Assembly: GCA_028564675.1 (NCBI GenBank)
Contig: JAOVVO010000033.1
Span: 124,001 to 188,000, forward strand
Source: Onchocerca lupi
Lineage: Eukaryota > Nematoda > Chromadorea > Rhabditida > Onchocercidae
Length of the DNA stretch: 64,000 bases
Direction of reading: 5' to 3'
Part shown: piece by piece, positions 49,641-61,295 of the stretch
Numbering within the stretch: the first letter of the stretch is position 1
How the letters are laid out: the number at the start of each line of letters is the position of its first letter
Position numbers and translations under genes: made by a program
Notes under the pieces: generated by a model
What the model was told of the DNA's origin: nothing
The model's database searches: none
What the model saw: only the letters and a program-made list of their open reading frames with translations

Positions 49641-50960
49641 TTACTTGTTAACCAACAATTGGACAATCTTGCAAAAGCAGAAAGTCAAGAAAAGGCAATG
49701 ATTATTAGGATAGAACTAGAAAAGCTGCGTACCGAAGCATATGATGAAGAGATATTGATGAACTTTGAAGAACAATTACGGTATCTTCATATAGAAGATG
49801 AGAAGATGCAAGCATTGGTCGTAAAGGTCAAAAATTGCGAGCAAATGAAATTGAGCAAATGAAAGTGAGGCAGTCTGAGCTTGCAAAGCTGGAAGGAAAA
49901 ATACCTTTGGCCAATCAGTTATTAGCATATGATATAGATCTAAAAATGCCGATAATCCAGAAGATATTGAAGAAAAGACAAGAAATATTGAAAATTTAGA
50001 ACAATTCCTGTTTCAACATTGGATGAGTTGAAAGATTGTAATCGTAATATCATGACTAATGAACAATGGAAAGAATGTTCAATGAAGTAATGTCTTTTAT
50101 TGATAAGCCACGTGTTTTATGTGATTTTATCACAAGTCATCTGAAATCATTGAATGATTGGAAAATTATTGAAGAAGAATTAGAAGATGAAATACGAATA
50201 ATTATGGATAATATCGAAGGATTGCACAGTAGCTATTCATAACCACAACCATACACTATAGCAATCAATGACATAGATATGTTGCAACAATTACAGGATC
50301 AGAAGAATGCAACTGCTGCAGAAAACGCTAGATATGGTACAAAGTGTACGACAAAACTTATCCACTCATTTTCCTGCAATCAATAAAATCAAGCAAGAAA
50401 TTGAAAAAGCTGCCGGAGATGTTAAGAAATTGCTGTCATTTACTGAAGATGTTTCAATAGAAAAGCAACTCGTTGACAAGCAAAATGATTTGATCAATCG
50501 ATTGAATAAATGAAGCGATCGTGCCATAATGGTTCGTGTTCGTAGTGCATCGATATGATGAAACACAAGCTCTACGATTAGAAGAATTAAAAAATGAGCC
50601 TGGAGAAGTAAGCAAAAGATTGGAACAAGTGAAGGAAAAGGAATGCAAACCATTCAGATGCTCTAAGGATCCAATTTATAGTTGATCAGTATGAAAATCT
50701 TCATAGGCTTTTGAATGAGATCCAAGAGCAATTGTTAATGAACTTGCTCATATGACATTGCAATGGACAATTAACAAGGAAAGTCAAGTGCAACGTTATA
50801 TGATGGATGAAGCATAGAAAATTGAAACTGATATCAATGTAAGAACAAGCGATTTGCGAAGGCCATTGATGATCTCAAAAATGGTCGACCACATTTGGAA
50901 GCCATACAAGATGAGTGTGATACATTGGAAACTCAATTATTCAATAAGGCCTCTTAAATA
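49641..50960 (+). pseudogene. Frameshifted spectrin-repeat relic, ANC-1/nesprin-like
   Basis: Consecutive plus-strand segments in shifting frames give typical charged spectrin-repeat sequence: LDNLAKAESQEKAMIIRIEL, then KLRANEIEQMKVRQSELAKL after one frame change, EDIEEKTRNIENLEQFL after another, WKIIEEELEDEIRIIMDN, VRQNLSTHFPAINKIKQEIE, FTEDVSIEKQLVDKQNDLIN and DDLKNGRPHLEAIQDECDTL. At least six frame changes or stops separate them (for example near 49850, 49950, 50000, 50240, 50512 and 50810). Repeated helical modules of this type occur in giant cytoskeletal linkers such as ANC-1/nesprin and VAB-10. I favour ANC-1 from the repetitive style, but cannot prove it. No introns are visible across 1.3 kb, which fits either a copied large exon or a processed copy. 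It is non-functional. Confidence 0.75.
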
Positions 50961-51009
50961 ATACAAGAATAAGTAGCAGGACTTGTGAAACATTGGAGAA
51001 TAATCACTA

Positions 51010-51282
51010 TTGGTATATTTTATTTCTGTAGCATTAATCATCTTGATTATTATTAAACTAAAGGTTGAAATGATTACATCCATTCTCCGCTCCTTATCTA
51101 TTGAGAAACTAAATCGAAGGGAACCCAATGCTATAGAATTAACACAAATTCCTTCGAAGAGAATCGAATATCAAAATTTCTCTGCTCAAACAAATACTTT
51201 ATTCTATAAACCATTGGTCTTCCCTTTAAATCGCTCTCTCTCCCTCGAGAATGTTGAGAAAATCGAAATTAATTCTTCTTAA
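51010..51282 (+). CDS. Small single-pass membrane ORF beside the relic
   Basis: A 90-residue frame begins MVYFISVALIILIIIKLKVE, one hydrophobic segment, followed by a basic and polar tail ending ENVEKIEINSS. Its last codons run into direct repeat B, whose left edge starts at about 51255. It could be the 3' part of the same duplicated unit as the spectrin relic. The tail has no KASH-like proline motif. Expression is unproven and it may equally be part of the dead copy. Confidence 0.25.
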   Translation: MVYFISVALIILIIIKLKVEMITSILRSLSIEKLNRREPNAIELTQIPSKRIEYQNFSAQTNTLFYKPLVFPLNRSLSLENVEKIEINSS

Positions 51283-51500
51283 GATTAATTATTACAAAAA
51301 ATTGTATAACCAAATGGTTAAAAATTTGTAAAATTTTCTAATGAATCATTTGTTAAATTCTTTCTCAGTGTGTGCAAATTCCCATGTTAATCTACAACAT
51401 TCATCTCAACGTTTCCGGTCTTAGCTAAAATAATTCTGTCAAATGATTATCTTGTACTTATATATCCGTTCCCATCTTTTGTATCCAATTGAACTATATC
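51255..51500 (+). repeat. Direct repeat B right of the ANC-1-like relic
   Basis: Partner of the repeat at 49400-49640, about 1.86 kb away in the same orientation. The most conserved end is TATCCGTTCCCATCTTTTGT followed by ATCCAATT (51462-51490). Left of it, sequence similarity stops near the GTTGAGAAAATCG block. Confidence 0.8.
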
Positions 51501-51856
51501 ATAACATTTTTCCTTTTGTAAAAACTGTTCCTTTCTCACAACTGTCTTGTTATCAATCAATCGTATTATATCCCGACACGTCCAATTTTCAACAGTTCAA
51601 AAACTCCTACAAAATTCCAAAAACCCCTCTTTTCATTCGATTTGGATTCGCTTCAACTGGATGGCCTTAGGCTACGTAACTCCTTTCCAAGTTCCTAACA
51701 CACATTCTCTCGAAAATCCCAATCCAAATCATTCAATTTTTTTAATGGTACGCTTGATTTTCTACCGTTCTGCAATTATTTGTTATTCGATTACTGCTAC
51801 TGTGAATAAAGGAATTAACACGAATCTGTCCAATCCAACAGCAAACCTTCCACAAC
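51501..51856. other. C-rich open stretch of unknown origin
   Basis: On the plus strand two overlapping frames are open (51443-51670 and 51547-51873). The segment is visibly richer in C than its surroundings, with many CCAAT/TCCAA and CAACA words. Neither frame resembles a known family. Confidence 0.3.
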
Positions 51857-52141
51857 ATGAGAATGAAAGATAAAATTTGTGCAATAAATTTTGGCGTTAT
51901 TGCTGCATGCATTTGCATGCATAGTCTTTGCAATTTTGTCCTATGCAAGGAAGAAAGATTAGTTTCTCGCGATATATATGTTACACATTTTTGTTCAAGA
52001 AGACAAAAAATCCTTCCTTTAAAAACTTCTGCAACATTTAATCTAAAATTTTGCATTAGATTGAAACAAATGCAAAGCGATTGTTTTAATAAATTGATAA
52101 AATCGGATTTGTTCCGAAATAAAAAGGATTTTACGGCTTAA
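51857..52141 (+). CDS. Possible small cysteine-containing secreted or membrane protein (94 aa)
   Basis: An uninterrupted frame runs from ATG at 51857 to TAA at 52139-52141, and the stop overlaps an AATAAA hexamer at 52140-52145. The N-terminus is charged (MRMKDK) followed by a moderately hydrophobic, Cys-containing stretch (ICAINFGVIAACICMHSLCN) that could be a signal peptide. The rest is basic with scattered Cys (HFCSRR, KFCIRLKQ, SDCFNK). No family is recognised and no introns are needed. It lies just downstream of the duplicated relic. Chance is possible in a sequence of this length. Confidence 0.35.
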   Translation: MRMKDKICAINFGVIAACICMHSLCNFVLCKEERLVSRDIYVTHFCSRRQKILPLKTSATFNLKFCIRLKQMQSDCFNKLIKSDLFRNKKDFTA

Positions 52142-52145
52142 TAAA

Positions 52146-54250
52146 TAAATTATTTTGTGGAAAGAAAAAAAGGACCTTTTGAAGCTATGCAAATATGTGA
52201 ATCAAATATCCCAATGTTTTGAATATTCGACAGTTCACGAAACATTCATACATTAAGAAAGAATTTATTTTTATTGCTGATACCCAATTTTTGCAACTTA
52301 ATATTTTGTTAAAATTTTGATAATTATTTCAATAAAATATAATTTGATTACTTGATCTTAAACATCCAACAATTGAGGATCAAAGTAACCCATAAAAAAA
52401 GTTTCAATTACATTATTGCGTATGAAATATTTGATGGATCAGAAAATGAAAACTTAAGATATGCAATTCTTGGTGATGTTTTTTAATCGAGAAAATTTTT
52501 CTCAAAAATGGAAATAAAAAACAACAAAGAAAAGAGTGAGAATTTAGAAAATGAGAAAAAAAAGATTAAATTCCCTTTCTAATTTATGGTGTAATCTAGG
52601 GAATTAGCATGGTTGGTTAATTCGATTCATCTCAGCAAAACTTTGAAAAAATCCATCAATATTGAACTGAATCCCAATGGATTTGGAAAGTGTTCCAAAC
52701 GATAAAAAATATCTATAAAATTGGATATACTATTCATTGATCATATAGATATTTCGAGAATTTTGATTTATCTCACATCTTTATTGAAAAATAAATTAAT
52801 AATGGACAAGGTAAGTGACAATTAATAAGATGTTTGGGAACAATTGATAAGGTCGTGATGGCAATCACAGATAGTCTTCCGATGGAAAATTTTTTGATTT
52901 ATTGAGATGAAAATGGTTAATAAATGTGTCTAGAAAAATGAAGCGATTGTTATTCCCTACAGCTCTTTTCAATGCGACTCAAATTCATTCCTAGTAATAT
53001 CAAAAAAAAAATTTTCCAGAAAAATCTGGTAAGATGAATAATAGTCAGTTTTTTTTTTAATATCCTAAAAATTTTAAATAAAAGCTTGACAGAGCCACCC
53101 TTGGGTATAAAAATTTATTATTGGAAAATTAGAAAGCCGAATGATCCATCACTTCTTGCAATTTCTTCCGAAGAACTGCCTCCAATTGCAATCTTTTTGC
53201 TTTTTCTTTCGATATTTTCGTAAAAACAAAAGCATATTGCACTCGCGGGAATTGCTACCAATCCTTACGAAATTTGGAATATTTTGCTTATCTCTTGAAT
53301 TCTCATACTCAACAATGATAAAAATAGACTTAAAATTTAGCTAGTAAAAAATCTGAATAATTACTGAATGAATTGGAAAATACTGAATTTAAGATGTAAA
53401 AGCAAAAATCGACAAATGAAGCTCTATGCAATGACAATTATGATAATGAGCAAATCACTTCCCGCTTTTGCCCGTTCCCCGAGAGAAGAGATTTAGGAGA
53501 TAGATCAGGATGCTTTGACTATACCAAAGAGTATTTAATTATAATAGCTTTCTTTAAATGTAAAAACATACTTAAAATATGGTGAGAAAAATAGGATAAG
53601 ATCAAAGAATATGATCAATTACTTTAATCTATCCAGCTTTATTGCTATTTTTGGTTCATGCAGAAAAGCATAGATCACATCAAAAAAAAAAAATGCCGCT
53701 TATTTCAGGTGGAATAAGCCATTCTTAGAAGTGACATACATTGATGAGCTTATTTCTCTTTATTCAAATTTTATATCCATCAACTAATTACTATAGGAGC
53801 AGAGGAATGGAAGTTTTAATCATAAAACGAATCATCGAATGATCAAAATTCTTACTAATATTGTAAGACATTGCTTCAATCCAATTGTAAAGCATTTTTC
53901 TTACTGAGAATAAAACTTAATTTAATACAACTTGGATTTAGAACGACGTGGAATTCAATCTATTTTTGGTGTAAGAAACTAAATTTACAAGCCAAACTTT
54001 TCACACAGGGACTATGCCAACAAGTTGTGTTTGCGAAAAGACGAAGTGCGAAACGAAAGTTCCTTTCATGAATGGAAGAAAAAAAGTGGAAGATAATTGA
54101 ATGAAGCCAAAATAGTTGCACTTTTGGAGTGTGAAGTTCAAATGACTAAAACTAAGCTTATACTTGCTTTTATTTACAAAAATAGGAATCATTAAAGTCG
54201 ATATATTTTTGTTAACGAAAAGTAATTTTGTTTTATTTCTGTGTCGTAGA
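52146..54250. other. Intergenic AT-rich DNA
   Basis: No exon chain found. Open frames at 53141-53344 and 53871-54071 are unremarkable. Confidence 0.4.
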
Positions 54251-54257
54251 AATCCGT

Positions 54258-54724
54258 GCTTTGAGATTTTACGAATTCTTAGAAAGCATTTTATGTACAC
54301 AATTGGATGCGGAAAAAAAATCATTTCGATTATATTGACCTTTCACTAATCGATTATATTTCCTCAATCATTCCGATCACTCTTGCTTAGAAAAATATCA
54401 TTTCTCAGCATAAATTAATCGGAATGATTGAAGAATGTAGATAATCGGCAAAAGGTTGGATGGATATGATGGATGAAGCTGAACTTTGCTGCTTCGAGAT
54501 GCCTTGAGAATTCTTAGAAAGCATTTTTTGTACTCAGTAGGGTTGTGGAAAAAAATCACTTCAATTATGTTTGATCTTTCGTTAATCGGTTATATTTCTC
54601 CAATCATTCCGACTACTTTTGCCTAAAAAAAATATCATTTCCCAGCAAAAATTTATCGGAATGACTGAAGAATGTAGATGATTGGCGAAAGGTCAGATGA
54701 ATATGATCGATGAGGCTAAACTTT
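54258..54724 (+). repeat. Two tandem copies of a 233-bp foldback unit
   Basis: Unit 1 spans about 54258-54490 and unit 2 about 54491-54724; both begin GCTT(T/C)GAGAT and share AATTCTTAGAAAGCATTTT. Within each, a left arm around CAATCATTCCGA is matched by a right arm TCGGAATGA(T/C)TG. In unit 1 the core is 14 exact base pairs, and weaker pairing extends outward through CGATTAT and ACCTTT blocks to arms of 45 or more bases. Similarity between units is about four in five. It resembles a duplicated MITE-type foldback element. Confidence 0.8.
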
Positions 54725-55508
54725 CTTGCATATGAAATGTTGATTGCTGACATGTAATCAGGAGTTCACATGCAAAAGAAGTGTGCCATTTCTGATTGAT
54801 TCATTGCTGGCTGGATTTGTTGAAGTTTTACCTTGCATATGATGATTTTTTTTTTGTCTTTCAATCAAAAATGACCATTTCTTTTATGGAAGCTTGGTTT
54901 CAAAAATTCGTTAGAGCTTCATCTCTATTCAATCACTGATATGATCGTCGTCGGTTATTATTGCTCCACAAGACCTAAGTTTCGTTGCAATTCGATCAAA
55001 ACATAATTCAGTATGATTAAATCTCAGTGTCATCTCAGTGATTGGATTTGTAAAATAAGAGAATACATACTTCAGAAAGATCTGTTCAAATTTTTTCAGA
55101 TGTCAGACGATTATAAAATTTCCCAGGCAAAGTTCATTAACAACTCGTATAGTTGTTAGAATAGCTTCAATGACTTATCAATCAATCGTCGTCAAACTTT
55201 CGATACATTAGTCATTGGTCTTCTCATCTTCGAAGATAATCAGATTTTTCTTCAAAACTTCTTGAATCAACGTACTCTATTTTCATTAACGGTTCTCTAA
55301 CCAAATGCGCTGTTGATCCATTTTTGCATTCATTTTTTTAAAATTTATTTGAACTCACAAAGCAAAACCATACGAATTTGATTTTAGTGTGTCATCATTT
55401 TCTTAGTACAAAATGTGACACAAATTAAGAAAATGATTAAGAGATAAATTTGTATATTATAAAGCCAATCTGTCTTGAAATATATTCAAAGACACAGCAT
55501 AAAAAACG

Positions 55509-55641
55509 ATATCATTTCAGTAGTATTAAGTAAAAGCGGAAATCGAAGTGAGTAATTGACCTAATGATGTCAAAATGAAGAGGAATAAATTTAAATGACA
55601 AAAATTAAAAAATGAACAAAATGTCATCAGCAATCAAGTTT
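55509..55641 (+). repeat. Diverged direct repeat, copy 1
   Basis: ATATCATTTCAGTAGTATTA, AAAAGCGGAAA, AATAAATTTAAATGACAAA, ATCAGCAATCAA recur in order at 56150-56276. Confidence 0.65.
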
Positions 55642-56149
55642 AGTTACTTTTGCATCAGTATAATATCAAAATCTCGAATTCATTACTATCCTTTCAGAAA
55701 ATACTGTTAAAATTCTTATTTAAAATGTTACGCACATAAAAACATTTACATAAAAAATTTAAAACAAAATTGTTCATTCTTGAAGTTTCAAACTTCTTGT
55801 TCTTTGTTTGATTTTGTTGATAATTATTTTAACCGTTAGCGTCATGAAATCATATCATGTAAATTTATAATAATGTAAAATTATATTTTATTAAATCAAC
55901 AGTTCAGAATTATTGCTTATTTGATAGATCTTCAAGACTTCACCTTGATTTATTTTATTTTCTTAATTTTGCTTCTAACTCTGCGTAAATACTTAATTAC
56001 TTAATATTAATATTTTAAGGATTTTCTCTGCTTTCGTTTCTAGTTAAATCATAATATTATTTAACCTTTATTCTTTTAACAAAAAAAGAAAACTAAGAAA
56101 AATTTTGGCTTTCCTAGTTTCTATTACTGTGTTTTATTGATTGCAATAA

Positions 56150-56276
56150 ATATCATTTTAGTATTTTAAACTAAAAGCGGAAACAGCATTGAGTGAGAAG
56201 GATGAAAAAGAATAAATCCAAATGACAAAGAATTAAAAATGATCAAAATGTTATCAACAATCAATTTAAAAGAAAA
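56150..56276 (+). repeat. Diverged direct repeat, copy 2
   Basis: ATATCATTTTAGTATTTTAA, AAAAGCGGAAA, AATAAATCCAAATGACAAA and ATCAACAATCAA match copy 1 at 55509-55641 in the same order and orientation, about 640 bp apart. Confidence 0.65.
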
Positions 56277-58048
56277 GAAAATTTCAAAATTGACTGCTAG
56301 GATGTCCAAAATTAGTTTTTCATTTGTTGATGATGCTATCAGATATTTCAAATTTGAAGCCAACCGAATTTCATGGTGCTAGATTCATTCATGAAGTCTA
56401 CATATGAAGCCTTCAATTTCATTCATCATGCTTGAAGAGTAATCTGTGATGTGTGTAAGTGGTAAATCAGATAAAAACAAAGATTTTAATCTTGAAAAAA
56501 GGACAACTTTCAACACGATTGACCACTGAAAGATCTTTTGTGAATGACGAATTAAATTTCTTTAAAAAAAAATTAATCAATTAAAATTCACCCATCTATT
56601 ATTATAAAATTGGAAATGTAAAAACTTTAAATTGTTGAAGCTTATGAAAATGAAAATAATTAAAGATGAATATAAATGAAAATATATGGTCTGGCCTGAT
56701 TTAGCGGAACGAAAATAAGACAAGAAATACATCATCATCAGATGTTTGGGAAAGAAATGAGCCTGAGCAGAAAAAAAAAGAAATATAAAGATGTCGGATG
56801 CGATAAATTCGCAATAATTAATTCGTGAACTATTTCAGTTTGAGTGAAAGTGCAGCCTTGCCTATCATTCAAAAGTTTCTTGATCTTTTTCACGATTTTT
56901 ACGATTTGATAATTGTTACTTCTCAACTTTGACCTTCATTACCTTGCCTTTTTTGCTAGTTCGGACGGATATTATTTGTCCGAAGGTTAACACAATATGA
57001 TGAAAGTTAATGCAGAAGTTTCATAAAGTTTAGTTCAACTCTTACACTTCAATTTTTTGCGAAGTAAACATTTCAAAAGTTTTCCAATTGATTGCTATTT
57101 CATGTACACGATGTATTTTTAAAAATTTTTTTTACATTGTAAAAAAAAAAAATGACGTAAGATGATCAACACATTCATATAACACACCCATCTTTACGAA
57201 TTTTGCCGGTAGATAGAAATTTTCAGAAGCATGCGCAAATTCACGGACTTCCTGAAATCAGGAAATTTAGGAAATTTTTGTTAAATATAGATGGATGTTT
57301 TTTCTAACTCATTCATTCGAAGAATCCAAATGCCTAGCGATACATATTTCAATCCAAGAGAAATGAAACCCCAGTCCCAGATAGAAAAGTTAGAGACTTA
57401 AGAATTTCTTGGCATAATTCTGTATCAAATCTCAATTCTTGGAAAAGATCAAATTCATAGGATATTTTATATTTTACCATTTCAGGAGAGAATGAGTGCC
57501 TGGGGAAGGACTTCAGAAAAGGCATTTAATTGTATTGATTTCTTGCCAAGAATAATTGTCTAATTAGTCATGGCTAAATAAATTAAAAATGCTAGCAGTG
57601 TAAGGTTTTAATTGAGGACCAAAGAATATGTCATTTGGGAAGCAGTAATGGAGAGGTTCTACTGATAGAGATATTTAAAATTGTTGGTTTAAATGCTGAT
57701 AGCACCATAGCAATAATAATGAGCTACTAAATTATCATCTAAGTTAGTTTATTTTTAACATGACCTATCACAACCATTAGAATTCAATAACTTTCAAAAC
57801 TGGCTAGAAGACCGAACAATTAATTGGATAAATTCAAATAGCAAGAAATCATCGATAATTTACTCCCATATGATGCCATATATTCCACACATAATTGACG
57901 TATTTACTTATTTTATTGAATTCCTTTTTATACGATTGCACCAATAAAGTTTTCCAGAATCCATGCGAAAAAGTGAAATGTAGTGACATTTATCAAATCG
58001 AACTGTATTTTACATTAATAAGGAAATATGCAGAATAAAAGCATCAGG

Positions 58049-58071
58049 AAAACCGGAAGGATTCCGGTTTT
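58049..58071. repeat. Perfect 10-bp hairpin
   Basis: AAAACCGGAA and TTCCGGTTTT are exact inverse complements separated by GGA. A GC-containing perfect stem is unusual in this AT-rich spacer. Confidence 0.7.
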
Positions 58072-58754
58072 GCGAAAATCCGGCAAAAATGTCATTTAAA
58101 TTAAGAAACAAGAAAACGAATTCGAAAGATGGATGCGTCGAAGTGGAATAATTTGCTTTTTATAACAAAAGTCTAAAGACAAATATGTCTTTAAGTTAAT
58201 CAACGAAAAGAGCCAAATTTCCTTCTTCGGCCGAAAATGAATATATTTTGATCAAAGAATGTCTCGAAAAGGCTAAAAACAATGAAACGGAAGGAAAGAC
58301 AACTAATTCCAGGAACTAATAAATGAGCAATATTTTGGATTCAGCTCAGGAAATACTTCAAATTCACTGACTATACATTGAAGAGAATTAAGAAATGGAA
58401 AAAGTGAAGTTTTTTCGTTCTTTTTTCTTAATTTTTTTGAAATCAATATTTTTACAATTTCCTCAAGAAATAATCGATTTTATGTCCCACTTGTTGTTAT
58501 AAACATTTTATTCATGATCATCAAACTATCGCATATCTCAAAAAAGAAAAACTTTTTTTTGTTGACATTTGACTCTTGTGTTTTGCTGATACACAGCATT
58601 ATGTCACACTGAAATTCCGACGATTGCTGATGGATTATTCATGTTGCTTAAGATATTGACATTTTCTATGATGATTTTTGTGATAATTGATCTTTGCGGT
58701 GAAACACAATTTAAATTGATTGCTCCGTAGTTCCACCCAAATTTTTTTTATTTC

Positions 58755-58794
<40 letters not shown>

Positions 58795-60144
58795 CAAATC
58801 AATCAGACAGTAAACGAATTTTCTATTTTTCTCTAATATACTGCGAAGAATGAATTGTAATATTTTAAAGTTTTACCATCATTACACATTCTAAGTCCCA
58901 AAAATAAGCTGATAAAAAAAATTTGAATTTTGTTACAATTAAATTTTATCAACTGAAATAACTTATCATAGAGGAGATATTATAAAACGTAATGGAAAAA
59001 TAAGCTGTATAGAAATTAATGATTCTATTGGAAGTCAGGTATGAAGTGTAACAGCTTTATTTACGTGATGATTGTACGAACACGTCCGTGAATTTAAGAA
59101 GCAAGTGATGGGAGTAAAATGAAAAGAAGGAAATTTGAGGAAAATGGTCTGAAATAAACGGAATTCGAATCTGGAGAGCTCATACGGATATAATCTACAT
59201 CCAGGATTATATTTCCGGATCATTTCTTTATCAATCATTTTATAAAAACAGATAGCTGATTTCCGATATGAAAAAAGAGTTGCTTGGAAAAGATAATGAT
59301 ATTGAATTTATGAGACAGCATTTATCGGTTTTATACTCGAATAACTACCAATTTATTAGAACTTTTACTACATAGATATTTCATATTTGTTCTAAATCGA
59401 ATTAGTAATAAATCAAACAGTCACTGAAATTAAAATTGTTAATGATTTATTTAAATCCAACAGAAAACAGAAAACGAATACAATGCGTTTTTACTTGAAA
59501 TATATTTCTATCTTTATATTTCAATGTCACTTACATATCTTTGAACATATCTTAACTTGAAATACATTTCTTTTATTCTTTCCGATGCAATATCAACGTA
59601 AATGACATTTACGTCACTTATGTTTCTTTTCATTATGATAATGACAGATATATTTTAATCAAAGCAAAAAAAAGAAAGATTTGAAATTTAAGTTTAAACA
59701 TGACACAAATAGGCGACTAAACTTCTTGCAAGCATTAAAATTGTCAAAAGCTAAACTTATTTCCATTCATTTCATTTATTCTGTCTAGTACATTTGAATT
59801 TCAAAAACATTTTCATATTCATATGCTTACAATTGATTTAATTAGAAGAAAATTTTTTCAAAATCTGTCCTCAATTCACAGGGAAAAATCCATTCGTGCA
59901 TTAGATAATCTAAACAATTTTATTTAATTTGCACTAGGCAATGATTATTTAACTGAGCATCAATCTGTTATTTTTAGTATCATATTCATTTACTATCAAG
60001 CGACAATTGGCATTGCCAAAAGATATCCAAAATTATTTACATAAATCCGGTTTATTAAGTTATGAATAGCATTTTACTTATATTACAGCGAACAAATATA
60101 ATATCATGTAAAAGAAAATAGTTTCATCGATCGATTTGATACTG

Positions 60145-61295
60145 TTATGAAAATAAAACGATTAAAATCATGAGAATATGTGATGCAACAAGTAGCCAAC
60201 AAAATACCTGCAATTAACCTGATCTTATTTTTCATAAAATTTCTTAAATTAAGAAATTTGATTATAGAAGAAATTTGATGTCGTAAAAAATCAGCTGCTA
60301 ATAAAGATAATTTTATTCGGGCTACAATGTTCATTTACTTGCATAAACGAAAATGCTTGGGGAAGTTTTAAACTGAATAGAAATTGAAAATGCATTCTCT
60401 AATAATATATGCTTTCTAAACTTTGTAAAATTTCCGGTGAATAACTAACGAGAAATATTAAAGGTTGGTGATCAAAGAATTAATATTAATATAATGTATT
60501 ATTATAACACATTCAGTCTCTTGAAACTTCTAGAAAACTTAGCATTGATATTGATGGCTGTAATAAGCTTAAGATTAATTATCGATCAAGAGCAGATTCA
60601 TAATCAAAAATATAATTTACAGTAGTGATAACGAAGCGTGGATAAAGAACATTGTTATCGGCACGAGCTGCTAGTTTGCTGTTCCATATTTCTAAAACTG
60701 CAGCAATTATGGCCAACACTTCACAAAATCCATAAATGATCAGTAGCTGAAATCTTATCAGATGATTAGATATATAAATATTATTTGAAATTATAAAACT
60801 GTCAAATAATTTAACATTAATTGAGGTCTACTTAATAGATTGACTAGTTTTCATTTATTGTTATTTGTAGATAAATTTAAGAATTTAAATTAAAACAGAA
60901 GAAAGGAGCGAACAACTTGAATTGTACCTTAAGTTTACTGTATTCCTGCAACACATTTGTACCACTTAACTGTGCAAATAAGCTAATTAGGTTAATTGTC
61001 CAAATGAAAAATAAGCATGCGATAATTAATGTCTGCCATCCGTAGCCTTTGTAACCAAGTTGTATGTATACATCACTGTTGTGCCAAATAAATGAGCTAG
61101 CGAACAGAGCGATGAATGAGAAACTCTGAATTAATTTGAAATTTATTTGAATTAAATTTCATATCGATATTTCATTTTAATCTTATTTCGCCAGAATTTT
61201 AAGTGAACCGATATTATCAGCATTATGGTGCTATTGGGCGAGGATGCAATAATTGAAAATTTTTCCAATAATCCATTGCTGATTAAATCAAGCAT
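60145..61295 (-). CDS. Four-transmembrane protein, MARVEL-like topology
   Basis: Exons (minus): 61295-61209, 61125-60928, 60746-60621, 60207-60145, all joining in phase 0; 157 residues with ATG at 61293-61295 and TAA at 60145-60147. Hydrophobic segments lie at about residues 24-43 (IMLIISSFSFIALFASSFIW), 61-80 (TLIIACLFFIWTINLISLFA), 96-116 (LLIIYGFCEVLAIIAAVLEI) and 134-156 (VITTVFCWLLVASHILMILI). The loops are short: a polar one with aromatic residues (VYIQLGYKGYGW), one reading QLSGTNVLQEYSK, and one with NSKLAARADNN. Both termini should face the cytosol. Size and topology resemble MARVEL and related vesicle or junction proteins, but no signature confirms that. The clean structure argues for a real, complete gene. 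Confidence 0.8.

Larger units (their letters stand above)
54725..60144. other. Gene-poor intergenic DNA
   Basis: No exon chain or RNA gene was recognised in 5.4 kb. It holds a diverged direct repeat pair (55509-55641 and 56150-56276), an inverted repeat near 55394-55437 (ATCATTTTCTTA against TAAGAAAATGAT), a perfect 10-bp hairpin at 58049-58071 and a run of more than 30 T at about 58759-58794. Confidence 0.45.
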
